Shown: one piece after another, positions 9,490 through 16,590 of the stretch
Position numbering within the stretch: the first letter of the stretch is position 1
How the letters are laid out: the number at the start of each line of letters is the position of its first letter
DNA from: CAZLBC01 sp964557575
GTDB taxonomy: Bacteria; Planctomycetota; Phycisphaerae; SM23-33
DNA: 26,892 bases
Assembly: GCA_964557575.1 (NCBI GenBank)
Contig: CAZLBC010000067.1
Coordinates: 1 to 26,892, forward strand
Direction of reading: 5' to 3'
The notes under the pieces: generated by a model
What the model saw: only the letters and a program-made list of their open reading frames with translations
What the model was told of the DNA's origin: nothing
Database searches by the model: none
Translations under genes and position numbers: made by a program

Positions 9490-9518
9490 TTTCGCAGCGG
9501 CGTTGCTTTTGCTATACT
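9490..9518 (+). promoter_or_regulatory. Probable promoter of the PcRGLX/YetA-like gene
   Basis: TATACT at 9513-9518 is a good -10 hexamer in an otherwise GC-rich context. The -35 at the 17-bp position (TTTCGC, 9490-9495) is weak, so an activator may be needed. The start codon follows about 32 bp downstream. Confidence 0.5.
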
Positions 9519-9549
9519 ATGCCCGGGTGGTACGCAGAGCGAGGTGTAC

Positions 9550-12162
9550 ATGATGCACGGCGGAACCAGGGCGATTCGCTATATCCTGCTGGTTGTGCTG
9601 CCGGCCGTCGCGCCGGCCGGACGTCCACAGGTGATTGACGTTCCCCTGCACATCCGGGATGTCGCCGGCGTCGAGCGAAAACAGGATATCGTCGGCACCG
9701 GTGTGCCGCTGCCGCCGGGCGCGGCGCGGGACGCCGCCGGTTTCACGGTCACCGATCCCGGCGGAAAGGCCGTTCCCGCACAGTTCCGCGTCCTGGAGCG
9801 GTGGCGGGACGCCGGGGCAGGCAGGGGCGACCGGTCAGTCAAGTGGCTGCTGGTGACGTTTCCGGCCGACGTGCCGGCCGGGGGCGAAGCACAGTACCGA
9901 CTGCAGCGCGGACGGAACCCCGCGCCGGTGCACCCGGCACGGCCGGTCGAAGACCTCGCGCCGCTGACGCTCATTCTGACGCGGGCCGACGGGGCGGTGG
10001 TCACCGATCGCGATGCGGGCGCGCCGGAGCGGACCGTCTGGGAAGAAGGCCCGGTCCGCGCGTGCGCGCGGTTCGAGACTGCCTGCGACGACGACGGCTT
10101 CGGCTACATCGCGTGGGTATGGACCTACGCCGGTCTGCCGCGGGTCGACGCGACGATCGTTCTCAAGAACACGCCCCGGGATCCGGCGGGTCCCCTGTAT
10201 TTCAAGGACTTCACCGTCGCGGTTGCCCCGCCCGGTCTGCGCGGGGCGGGGCGGGGGCTGATCGGCGTCGAGGACGGTGCAGAGACGGTGACCGCGCCGG
10301 CCCAGTTGTACCAGGACAGCGGCGGCGGCGAGGAGTGGGAGACGCTGGAGAAATGGAACAATGCCTTCGTCGTCCCATGGTCGAAGATAAAGGAACAAGG
10401 GCGGCCGTCCTTCCGCGGGTACACGGTATTCGAGGGCGGGGTCGAAAAAGGCCGCGGGAATGGCGCCCCGGGCTGGGCGGCGCTGAACGGTGACGAAACG
10501 AACGCCCTGGTCGCACTGCGTCATTTCCGGGCGAACAACCCGAAGGCCGTGGAGATCGAGCAGGGCAGGCTCCTCGTGCGGCTGTGGCCGCGGTACTGGC
10601 AGGGCCACGGGGGCAACCACTGGCTCGACGACGCGCAGCGGAAGGCCCACGACATCACCATTCGAACGGCGGACTGCCCGTGGACCGCCGCGGCCGGGGA
10701 TGCCGCCGCGCGGGGGTTCGATAAGTGCCTCGTCGCCCACTGCGGCGCGGACTGGTACCGGCAGGCCGGCGTCTGCCGCCCGCAGCCTCGCCGCTACCCG
10801 TACCGGGTCAACATCGAATCGAAAAAATACGACCGGCACATGGGCCGGAACTGGCTCACGATCGGCGCCGACGTCTCCGACCGCATCCGGCGCCGCTACC
10901 ACCAGGAGACCGCGGTTGCATTCATGGCGACGGCGAACCCGCACGCGGCGTACGTCCTGCGCCTCTGCGCCCGCAGCTCGGCCGGCGTGACGCCCCTGTG
11001 GATCGATAATTATCGCTACCCGCGGGACCGGGATATGCTGGTGCACACCCACTACTGCACCGCCGCCCGCGACGTCGGCAGCTACCGGCCGGGGACGGCG
11101 CACCACGGCTACACGCCGTGGAACCACGCCCACTTCACCTGCGAGGAACTCTTCGACGCCTGGCGACTGTTCGGCGACCCGCTCGCGCTGGACGCGATAG
11201 AAAAGGTCGGGGCCTACTGCCAAAGTTACGTCGATTTCCGCGAGGGGGCGGGTAAAGACACGCTCGTCGCCGGCACCCGGGCCGACGGCCTGCCGTACAA
11301 AAACCTCTGCGAGGTCTTCCGCATCACGGGCGACGAATCGATGCTGCGGTCCCTGGAGCGATTCGCCGACGTCGTGTGGCGGCAGGTCGACAAGAAACGC
11401 GGCAACTACGGCGTGATGGACAAGTGGGAAGGCGGCAGCGAGCGGGTGGAGAAACCATTCATGATGAAGCAGGTCATGGACGGGATGAAGCACTACTATA
11501 CCCTGACAGGCGACGAGCGCACGCTGGACCAGCTTATCGGCATGCACGATTTCATCCGGCGGGAGGCCTGGATCGGGCGGTGGGGATTCACCTACGTCGT
11601 CAAGATGGATCCCGGCAGGGCCGAGCCGTACCGCCGGCAGCAGTTCGCGAAATTCGACGCAGAAAAAAAGCACGTCCGTTACGGCCACATCGGCCCGAGC
11701 TTCTCGTGGCTGTACCGCCACACGGGAGTGAAGCGATTCAGGGAGGTCGCCGACAGCCTGGACACCAGGGCCTACCCGCACACCGACTTCCGTTACGCGG
11801 CCCTGTACGACGAGAAGCGCGACCCGGCGCCGCCGGACGCGATCGGGGACCTGCGGTGCGCGGCGGCGGGGAAGGGGACGGTCACGCTGCGGTGGACCAC
11901 GCCGCCGGATGCGGTGCGGATCCAGGTCAAGTGGGCCGCCAAACCGCTGGTGGTCGACTGTTGGCCCGATGCCCGCGATACGAAAACCAACTGGTGGGCC
12001 GCCCGGCAGGTCCGCGGGGAACCGGCGGCCGCGGGCGGGAAATCCCAGGCGGTTGTCGTCAAAGATCTCCCCCCGGGCAACAAGTACTTCGCCGCCTGCA
12101 CGTTCGACGACGAAGACAATCGCAGCGCCCTCAGCAACCAGGTCGCGGTCGAGGTGCCGTAG
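9550..12162 (+). CDS. Large secreted protein of the PcRGLX/YetA-like (exo-rhamnogalacturonan lyase-related) family
   Basis: About 870 residues from the ATG at 9550 (or the adjacent ATG at 9553). GAGG at 9541-9544 sets the start; upstream codons in frame look non-coding and overlap the promoter. A signal peptide (AIRYILLVVLPAVAPAG) precedes an N-terminal beta domain, IDVPLHIRDVAGVERKQDIV to about residue 120, that matches the RIFT-barrel start of PcRGLX/YetA-like proteins (GTGVPLPPG; SVKWLLVTFPADVPAGG). A long central region rich in Trp, Tyr and His (HHGYTPWNHAHFTCEELFDAW; then FxRREAWIGRW) looks like an alpha/alpha toroid. The C-terminal ~110 residues, from PPDAIGDLRC, resemble a fibronectin type III domain. 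Family knowledge: characterised relatives cleave rhamnogalacturonan-I. The exact substrate here is not shown by sequence alone. Confidence 0.75.
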   Translation: MMHGGTRAIRYILLVVLPAVAPAGRPQVIDVPLHIRDVAGVERKQDIVGTGVPLPPGAARDAAGFTVTDPGGKAVPAQFRVLERWRDAGAGRGDRSVKWLLVTFPADVPAGGEAQYRLQRGRNPAPVHPARPVEDLAPLTLILTRADGAVVTDRDAGAPERTVWEEGPVRACARFETACDDDGFGYIAWVWTYAGLPRVDATIVLKNTPRDPAGPLYFKDFTVAVAPPGLRGAGRGLIGVEDGAETVTAPAQLYQDSGGGEEWETLEKWNNAFVVPWSKIKEQGRPSFRGYTVFEGGVEKGRGNGAPGWAALNGDETNALVALRHFRANNPKAVEIEQGRLLVRLWPRYWQGHGGNHWLDDAQRKAHDITIRTADCPWTAAAGDAAARGFDKCLVAHCGADWYRQAGVCRPQPRRYPYRVNIESKKYDRHMGRNWLTIGADVSDRIRRRYHQETAVAFMATANPHAAYVLRLCARSSAGVTPLWIDNYRYPRDRDMLVHTHYCTAARDVGSYRPGTAHHGYTPWNHAHFTCEELFDAWRLFGDPLALDAIEKVGAYCQSYVDFREGAGKDTLVAGTRADGLPYKNLCEVFRITGDESMLRSLERFADVVWRQVDKKRGNYGVMDKWEGGSERVEKPFMMKQVMDGMKHYYTLTGDERTLDQLIGMHDFIRREAWIGRWGFTYVVKMDPGRAEPYRRQQFAKFDAEKKHVRYGHIGPSFSWLYRHTGVKRFREVADSLDTRAYPHTDFRYAALYDEKRDPAPPDAIGDLRCAAAGKGTVTLRWTTPPDAVRIQVKWAAKPLVVDCWPDARDTKTNWWAARQVRGEPAAAGGKSQAVVVKDLPPGNKYFAACTFDDEDNRSALSNQVAVEVP

Positions 12163-12375
12163 GGGGGAATATACTGCTCATGATTAACACTGCACGTTAT
12201 CTCGCAGGCCTCTTTTGGCCCACCTGCACACCCGACTCGCTCAACGTGGCTCAATTGCCGCGCAGTCGCTCGCCGGTCGCACAGGTGAACAAAAACTGAC
12301 GCACCATATATTCGTGCATTCTCAATCGGGGGCAGTATAGAACATATTCTGATCAGAGAAACGCCTTGTGTATAC
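12163..12375. other. Intergenic stretch, no gene seen
   Basis: Between the PcRGLX/YetA-like gene and the TA promoter there is about 210 bp of mixed composition with many stops in all frames. A short inverted repeat GGCCTCTTTTGGCC lies near 12206; it lacks a T-run and is not called a terminator. I see no RNA gene. Confidence 0.5.
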
Positions 12376-12404
12376 TTGACTAGTCTGACCAGACTAGATA
12401 AAAT
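12376..12404 (+). promoter_or_regulatory. TA module 1 promoter with palindromic operator
   Basis: TTGACT (12376-12381) and TAAAAT (12399-12404) are spaced 17 bp. The spacer holds a perfect palindrome CTAGTCT-GACC-AGACTAG (12380-12397), ideally placed for the Phd-type antitoxin to repress. The predicted transcription start is only a few bases before the ATG at 12413, so the message may be leaderless. Confidence 0.7.
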
Positions 12405-12412
12405 TTCCTCTC

Positions 12413-12667
12413 ATGAAACGAAAACGACCCGAAGATCACGTCAATATATATGACGCCAAGGCCCATCTCTCGCGGCTCATCGCCGAGGTGGAGGACAGCG
12501 GCAGGCCGGTTATTATCTGCCGCAACAACGAGCCGGTCGCGGATCTTGTTCCCCACCGCGCCGTCGCGAATCCCCTCGTTCAGGATCCGCACCTCGCGGG
12601 CGCGAAATACCGGTGCGGCCCCTGCGCGGGTGTTGACGAAAGAGACTGGGCGGCGGAGAGCCGTTGA
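12413..12667 (+). CDS. Phd/YefM-family antitoxin (TA module 1)
   Basis: An 84-residue protein with the family core VNIYDAKAHLSRLIAEVEDSG followed by PVIICRNNEPVADLVPH, the N-terminal DNA-binding and dimerisation fold of Phd/YefM antitoxins (residues about 10-48). The C-terminal tail (about 50-84) is the likely toxin-binding, disordered part. No Shine-Dalgarno sequence is seen before the ATG and no other in-frame start exists nearby, which together with the promoter position suggests leaderless translation. Its stop overlaps the toxin ATG by one base (TGATG), typical of coupled TA pairs. The palindrome in its promoter suggests autoregulation. Confidence 0.92.
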   Translation: MKRKRPEDHVNIYDAKAHLSRLIAEVEDSGRPVIICRNNEPVADLVPHRAVANPLVQDPHLAGAKYRCGPCAGVDERDWAAESR

Positions 12668-13053
12668 TGCTCCTGCTCGATACGCACGCGATTATCTGGC
12701 TTGCCGCCGACCAGCCCCGGCTCTCCGCCCCGGCTGTCGAAGCGATCAGGGGCGGCGCGGGCGACCTGTGCTACAGCGCGATCTCGGCCCTGGAGATCAG
12801 CCTGCTCGTCAAGCGCGACCGGCTCGATCTCCCGGTGCCGCCGGCGGAGTTTCTCGAGAGGGCCCGGGCCGCGCACGGCCTGCGGGAACTGCCGGTCACC
12901 GGAGAGATAGCGCACGCCGCGGCCGATCTGCCGGACGTTCATAACGATCCGTTCGACCGCATCATCATCGCGACCGCGCAGGTCTGCGGGGCGCCGGTGG
13001 TGTCCATGGACGGCCATTTCGAGAAATACCCGTCCCTGGCGGTTATCTGGTAA
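12667..13053 (+). CDS. vapC: VapC-type PIN-domain toxin (TA module 1)
   Basis: A 128-residue PIN-domain protein. The acidic active-site residues are visible: Asp5 in MLLLDTH, Glu43 in SALEIS, Asp97 in NDPFDRIIIATA and Asp115 in SMDGHF, the usual VapC arrangement of a Mg-dependent RNase. The ATG at 12667 is chosen over TTG at 12664 because GGAG at 12655-12658 is eight bases before it. It overlaps the antitoxin stop by one base. Family knowledge: VapC toxins cleave tRNA or rRNA and are neutralised by the cognate antitoxin; pairing of PIN toxins with Phd/YefM antitoxins is common. All catalytic residues are intact, so it is likely functional. Confidence 0.93.
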   Translation: MLLLDTHAIIWLAADQPRLSAPAVEAIRGGAGDLCYSAISALEISLLVKRDRLDLPVPPAEFLERARAAHGLRELPVTGEIAHAAADLPDVHNDPFDRIIIATAQVCGAPVVSMDGHFEKYPSLAVIW

Positions 13054-13147
13054 GCGGTTCTGCGGGGTACCATCGCAGGTGAAGTAGTGTTTTTCGCTCG
13101 AAAGGGCGGTGATCTTTTGCCGGCCCCCTGCCTGTTCTCGATCCCTT

Positions 13148-13211
13148 TGCAGGAATATCCATCATTTCTGCAGGGATGTCCATTTCCCGCGGCTGCCCGC
13201 GGCGGTACACT
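13148..13211 (+). promoter_or_regulatory. Activator-type promoter of Gfo/Idh paralogue 1: two 21-bp-spaced direct repeats plus -10
   Basis: TGCAGGAATATCCAT (13148-13162) and TGCAGGGATGTCCAT (13169-13183) are direct repeats with start-to-start spacing of 21 bp. A -10-like TACACT lies at 13206-13211, so the downstream repeat abuts the -35 position. The ATG is 79 bp after the start of the hexamer. The same arrangement occurs at 21848-21911 before the second paralogue. Confidence 0.7.
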
Positions 13212-13284
13212 CACGGTATACGCGGCGCTGACGCGGGCGACGGCCCGGTTTGCAGCCGCCGGTGACGAACACGGGAGCCGTGCC

Positions 13285-14607
13285 ATGAATGATGCGCGAC
13301 AAGTGCGACCGAGCCGCAGGGGTTTCATGAAGACCGGCATAGCCGCCGCCGGGACGGCGCTCGCCGCGCCGGCCGTCATACCCGGGCGGGCGCTGGGCAA
13401 GAGCGGACAGGTGGCCCCCAGCGAAAAGATCGTCATGGGATCGATCGGCATTGGCGGCCGGGGCACCCACGACCTGAACTGGAGCATCGGGCAGAAGGAT
13501 ACGCAGTACGTCGCCGTCTGCGACGTCCGGGAAGAACGGCGGTACCGCGCCAAGGCCCTGGTCGACAAGCGGTACAAGAACAAGGACTGCGCGACCTACC
13601 TGGACATGGGCGAGTTCCTTGCGGCCCGCCAGGATATCGACGCCGTTGTCATCGCCACCGGCGACCGCTGGCACGCGACCGCGGCGATCATGGCCATGCG
13701 GTCGGGCAAGGACATCTACTGCGAAAAACCGTCTTCGATGACCGTCGCCGAGGGCCGGGCGGTGGTCGACACGGCCGACCGGTTCGCGCGGGTCTACCAG
13801 ACGGGGACCCAGCGACTGACGCAGCCCAACTTCATCTTTCCGACCCAGCTCGCCCTGCGCGGGAAACTGGGCGAATTGCACACGCTCCGGGCCCACCTCT
13901 GGCCGCGGGTGCGGGACGTGACGGTGAACGACTGGCTGCCCGCCGAACCCGAGCCGACGAGGGAGAAACTCAACTGGGACGCCTGGCTCGGCCCCGTCCC
14001 CTGGCGGCCCTACAACAAGCGGTACCTGGGCGGATGCGGGGCCTGGGGGGTCTACTGGGATTTCGCCGCGGGCATCGCCGGCTGGGGCGCGCACACCATC
14101 GTGCAGTGCCAGGCCGCCGCCGGCCTGGAGTACACCTCCCCCGTCCACTACGCCTATCCCGGCAACACCTCCGGCGACGGCATGGTCTGCCGTTTCGCCA
14201 ACGGCATCAAGCTGGTGTTGTGTTTCGAATGCGGCTGGCGGGGGACCTGCGGGGTCCGCTACGAGGGCAGCGAAGGCTGGGCATCGGTAGCCGACGGCTA
14301 CGCGCGGCCCGATCTTTCCTCTCCGTCGCTGCTTGCGGAGTACAACGCGCTGGTCAAAGACCACGCGGCGAAGCACTGCCGGTCGCTGGACCACATGCGG
14401 GATTTCCTGGACTGCGTCAAGTCGCGCCGGAAGACGGTGGCCAACCCCGCGGTGATGCACCGCTCGATGACCGCCAACCACGCGGTCAACATCTGTCTCC
14501 TGCTCGGACGTGACCTTCAGTGGGACCCGAACACCGAGCGGTTCGTCGACGACCCGGAGGCCAACCGGCTGCTGTCCCGCGCCCCCCGCGCCCCCTGGAT
14601 CGTCTGA
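13285..14607 (+). CDS. Tat-exported Gfo/Idh/MocA family oxidoreductase, paralogue 1
   Basis: 440 residues from the ATG at 13285, which has GGGAG seven bases upstream; the open frame extends further 5' but runs through the promoter. A twin-arginine signal (SRRGFMKTGIAAAG, Arg11-Arg12) marks export of a folded, cofactor-loaded enzyme. The Rossmann fold is shown by GIGGRG at 55-60, ATGDRWHA at 124-131 (the usual TPDHWHA loop, here altered) and the catalytic-site EKP at 147-149. The C-terminal domain ends SRAPRAPWIV. Family knowledge: NAD(P)-dependent sugar oxidoreductases; exported members in this phylum may instead be GH109-like glycosidases with bound NAD. It is closely paralogous to 21986-23308: same length, EKP at the same residue, same upstream element. 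Confidence 0.93.
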   Translation: MNDARQVRPSRRGFMKTGIAAAGTALAAPAVIPGRALGKSGQVAPSEKIVMGSIGIGGRGTHDLNWSIGQKDTQYVAVCDVREERRYRAKALVDKRYKNKDCATYLDMGEFLAARQDIDAVVIATGDRWHATAAIMAMRSGKDIYCEKPSSMTVAEGRAVVDTADRFARVYQTGTQRLTQPNFIFPTQLALRGKLGELHTLRAHLWPRVRDVTVNDWLPAEPEPTREKLNWDAWLGPVPWRPYNKRYLGGCGAWGVYWDFAAGIAGWGAHTIVQCQAAAGLEYTSPVHYAYPGNTSGDGMVCRFANGIKLVLCFECGWRGTCGVRYEGSEGWASVADGYARPDLSSPSLLAEYNALVKDHAAKHCRSLDHMRDFLDCVKSRRKTVANPAVMHRSMTANHAVNICLLLGRDLQWDPNTERFVDDPEANRLLSRAPRAPWIV

Positions 14608-14645
14608 AGGGGTCAGGTATCTTTTTCCGGGCACCTGGAAACGGG
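14607..14645 (+). repeat. Outer direct repeat, copy 1 (GGTATC variant)
   Basis: A GGGGTCAGGTATCTTTTT core followed by CCGGGCACCTGGAAACGGG. Nearly the same sequence recurs at 14927-14963 in the same orientation (318 bp offset, one single-base indel). CAGGT and ACCTG can pair across the T-run. It begins one base before the Gfo/Idh stop codon is completed. Confidence 0.85.
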
Positions 14646-14655
14646 ATGGTCTGCA

Positions 14656-14675
14656 GGGGTCAGGTACCTTTTTTT
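14656..14675 (+). repeat. GGGGTCAGGTACC repeat, left arm of inverted pair
   Basis: GGGGTCAGGTACC followed by seven T residues. It is the reverse complement of 14903-14921, and the pair encloses an AT-rich segment of about 230 bp. Confidence 0.9.
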
Positions 14676-14731
14676 CGACAGGATACAGGTGGGATTCGCG
14701 CAGGAATTTCTTTTGTTTTTATTGTATGAAT

Positions 14732-14896
14732 GCTTTAATACTACAGCGCAGGATAATAACGGCAACCCATATGCATATGGTTTCTGTGATCACTGCTGAA
14801 AAACCACAGCATAAGTATGTATCTACTTGTTAATAAAGAAGTAATCAGCATATCGCACTGTTATTGCAGGCATAACATGCGCTGTAGTATTAATGC
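14732..14896. mobile_element. AT-rich 165-bp imperfect palindrome, MITE-like
   Basis: GCTTTAATACTACAGCGC (14732-14749) is matched at 17 of 18 positions by the reverse complement of 14879-14896. Weaker pairing continues inward (AATAAC and ATATGC blocks), and the middle holds CATATGCATATG and CTGTG/CACAG arms. Its composition is clearly AT-rich against a GC-rich genome. It has no coding capacity. It may be a non-autonomous transposable element or a structured RNA; no target-site duplication is certain. Confidence 0.5.
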
Positions 14897-14902
14897 TAAA
14901 AG

Positions 14903-14926
14903 AAAAAAGGTACCTGACCCCTTTTT
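14903..14926 (-). repeat. GGGGTCAGGTACC repeat, right arm of inverted pair
   Basis: AAAAAAGGTACCTGACCCC followed by five T residues; inverted relative to 14656-14675. Immediately followed by the second outer direct repeat. Confidence 0.9.
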
Positions 14927-14963
14927 GGGTCCAGGTATCTTTTTCCGGGCACCTGGAAACGGG
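14927..14963 (+). repeat. Outer direct repeat, copy 2 (GGTATC variant)
   Basis: GGGTCCAGGTATCTTTTT followed by CCGGGCACCTGGAAACGGG. CCAGGT and ACCTGG are perfect six-base arms around a 14-base loop. It ends five bases before the Shine-Dalgarno sequence of the next gene, so it sits in that gene's leader. Confidence 0.85.
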
Positions 14964-14982
14964 GGCGAGAGGAGTCTGCCTG

Positions 14983-16536
14983 ATGAACTATTTCACCGTG
15001 GTTTCGTTTGCTGTTTTTACGATGGTTTCCGCGGCCGGCGCGGCGCTGCGCCTGCCGGCCGTGTTCAGTGACGGGATGGTCCTGCAGCGCGGCCGCCCGG
15101 TTCCCGTCTGGGGATGGGCCGATGCCGGAAAGCAGGTGACCGTCCGTTTCGCCGGGCAGGAGCGGACGGCGAAGGCCGGCGCCGACGGGCGGTGGTCGGT
15201 CCGGCTCGACGAGCTGTCGACCTCGGCAAAACCGGGAACGCTTGCCGTCGCGTGCGGCGGGGAAAAGGCCGCGGTCGAAAACGTGCTGGTCGGCGAGGTC
15301 TGGCTCTGCGCGGGCCAGTCGAACATGGCGATGACCGTCGGCAGGGCGCTGGACTACGAAAAGGAGAAGGTGGTGGCCGACCTGCCGCTGATCAGGATGT
15401 TCACCACCGCCCGGCAGTCGTCGCCCGAGCCCCGGGAGCACTGCGCGGGGCAGTGGCAGGTCTGCTCGCCGGATACCGTCGGCCGCTTTTCGGCGACGGC
15501 CTACTTCTTCGGACGAAAAATCCACCGGGAACTTGATGTCCCGGTCGGACTGGTGAATTCCTCGTGGGGCGGCACGGCCGTCGAGGCGTGGACCTCGACG
15601 GCGGCCCAGGAGGATCTCCCGGAACTGAAGGAACTCCGCGCATCGTGGAAACAGAAGACCGAGCAGTATGACCCGGACCGGGCGCAGGCGGCGCACGAGA
15701 AACGCCTGGAACGGTGGCGAAAGGCGGCGAAGGCCGCGAAGGCCGCCGGCAAGCGCCCCCCGCGCCGTCCGCGGAAACCGGCGGATCCCCGCCGCAACCA
15801 GAACCGTCCCGCGAACCTCTTCAACGGGATGATCCATCCCCTGATCCCCTTCGCCCTCCGGGGCGCCATCTGGTACCAGGGCGAGCGGAACGCCCACGGC
15901 GAGCGGGCGAAGACGTACGGGCTGCAACTGGCGACGATGATCGAGGATTGGCGGAAGCGGTGGGGGTATGACTTTCCGTTTCTCTGGGTCCAGCTCCCGA
16001 ATTTCCAGAAGCCGCAGACCGAGCCGGTCGAAACCGGCGGATGGGTGGTTGTCCAGGAACAGATGCTCAAGACGCTCGCGGTTCCCAAGACCGGGATGGC
16101 GATCACGATCGACGTCGGCGACGCGAAGGATATCCATCCCAAGAACAAGCAGGCGGTCGGCCGGCGGCTGGCCCGGTGGGCCCTGGCGGAATGCTACGGG
16201 AAGGACATGGTTTCCAGCGGCCCCCTCTACACCGCGATGGAAAAGAAGGGCTCCTCGATCGTCCTGCGTTTCGACCACGTCGGCGGGGGGTTGATCGCGA
16301 AGGGCGAGACGCTGAAGGGCTTCGCGATAGCCGGCCGGGACAAGCAGTGGCACTGGGCCGACGCCCGGATCGACGGCGCAACCGTCGTGGTCGGTTGCCC
16401 CGCGGTAAAGCAGCCGGCGGCGGTGCGGTACAGTTGGGCGTCGAACCCGGTCGGCAACCTCTTCAACGAGGAAGGATTGCCCGCCAGTCCCTTCCGCACC
16501 GACGACCGGCCCCTGGATACGGAAGGGAAGCGCTGA
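14983..16536 (+). CDS. Secreted sialate O-acetylesterase-like SGNH hydrolase
   Basis: 517 residues from the ATG at 14983, with AGAGGAG eight bases upstream; this start opens a signal peptide (MNYFTVVSFAVFTMVSAAGAA). Features of the family: an N-terminal beta domain (LRLPAVFSDGMVLQRGRPVPVWGWA), the nucleophile block CAGQSNM with Ser113, NSSWGGTAVEAW, the oxyanion-region GAIWYQGERNA, and GDAKDIHPKNK with the Asp383/His385 pair near the end. Family knowledge: these enzymes remove O-acetyl groups from sialic acids or, more broadly, from xylan, pectin and other glycans. A Lys/Arg-rich insertion (about residues 235-285, KAAKAAKAAGKRPPRRPRKP) sits between catalytic blocks. Probably co-transcribed with the next gene, 54 bp downstream. 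Substrate unknown. Confidence 0.92.
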   Translation: MNYFTVVSFAVFTMVSAAGAALRLPAVFSDGMVLQRGRPVPVWGWADAGKQVTVRFAGQERTAKAGADGRWSVRLDELSTSAKPGTLAVACGGEKAAVENVLVGEVWLCAGQSNMAMTVGRALDYEKEKVVADLPLIRMFTTARQSSPEPREHCAGQWQVCSPDTVGRFSATAYFFGRKIHRELDVPVGLVNSSWGGTAVEAWTSTAAQEDLPELKELRASWKQKTEQYDPDRAQAAHEKRLERWRKAAKAAKAAGKRPPRRPRKPADPRRNQNRPANLFNGMIHPLIPFALRGAIWYQGERNAHGERAKTYGLQLATMIEDWRKRWGYDFPFLWVQLPNFQKPQTEPVETGGWVVVQEQMLKTLAVPKTGMAITIDVGDAKDIHPKNKQAVGRRLARWALAECYGKDMVSSGPLYTAMEKKGSSIVLRFDHVGGGLIAKGETLKGFAIAGRDKQWHWADARIDGATVVVGCPAVKQPAAVRYSWASNPVGNLFNEEGLPASPFRTDDRPLDTEGKR

Positions 16537-16590
16537 ATCGGCGGCCGACCACTGCCGGCGGCGATGTGATACGGAGGAAGGAGAGACGAT

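Noticed and set aside
9376..9549. Upstream extension of the PcRGLX/YetA-like protein to 9376
   Set aside because: The extension overlaps two promoters and the start of the DUF433 gene and lacks a ribosome site; 9550 has GAGG and begins a signal peptide.
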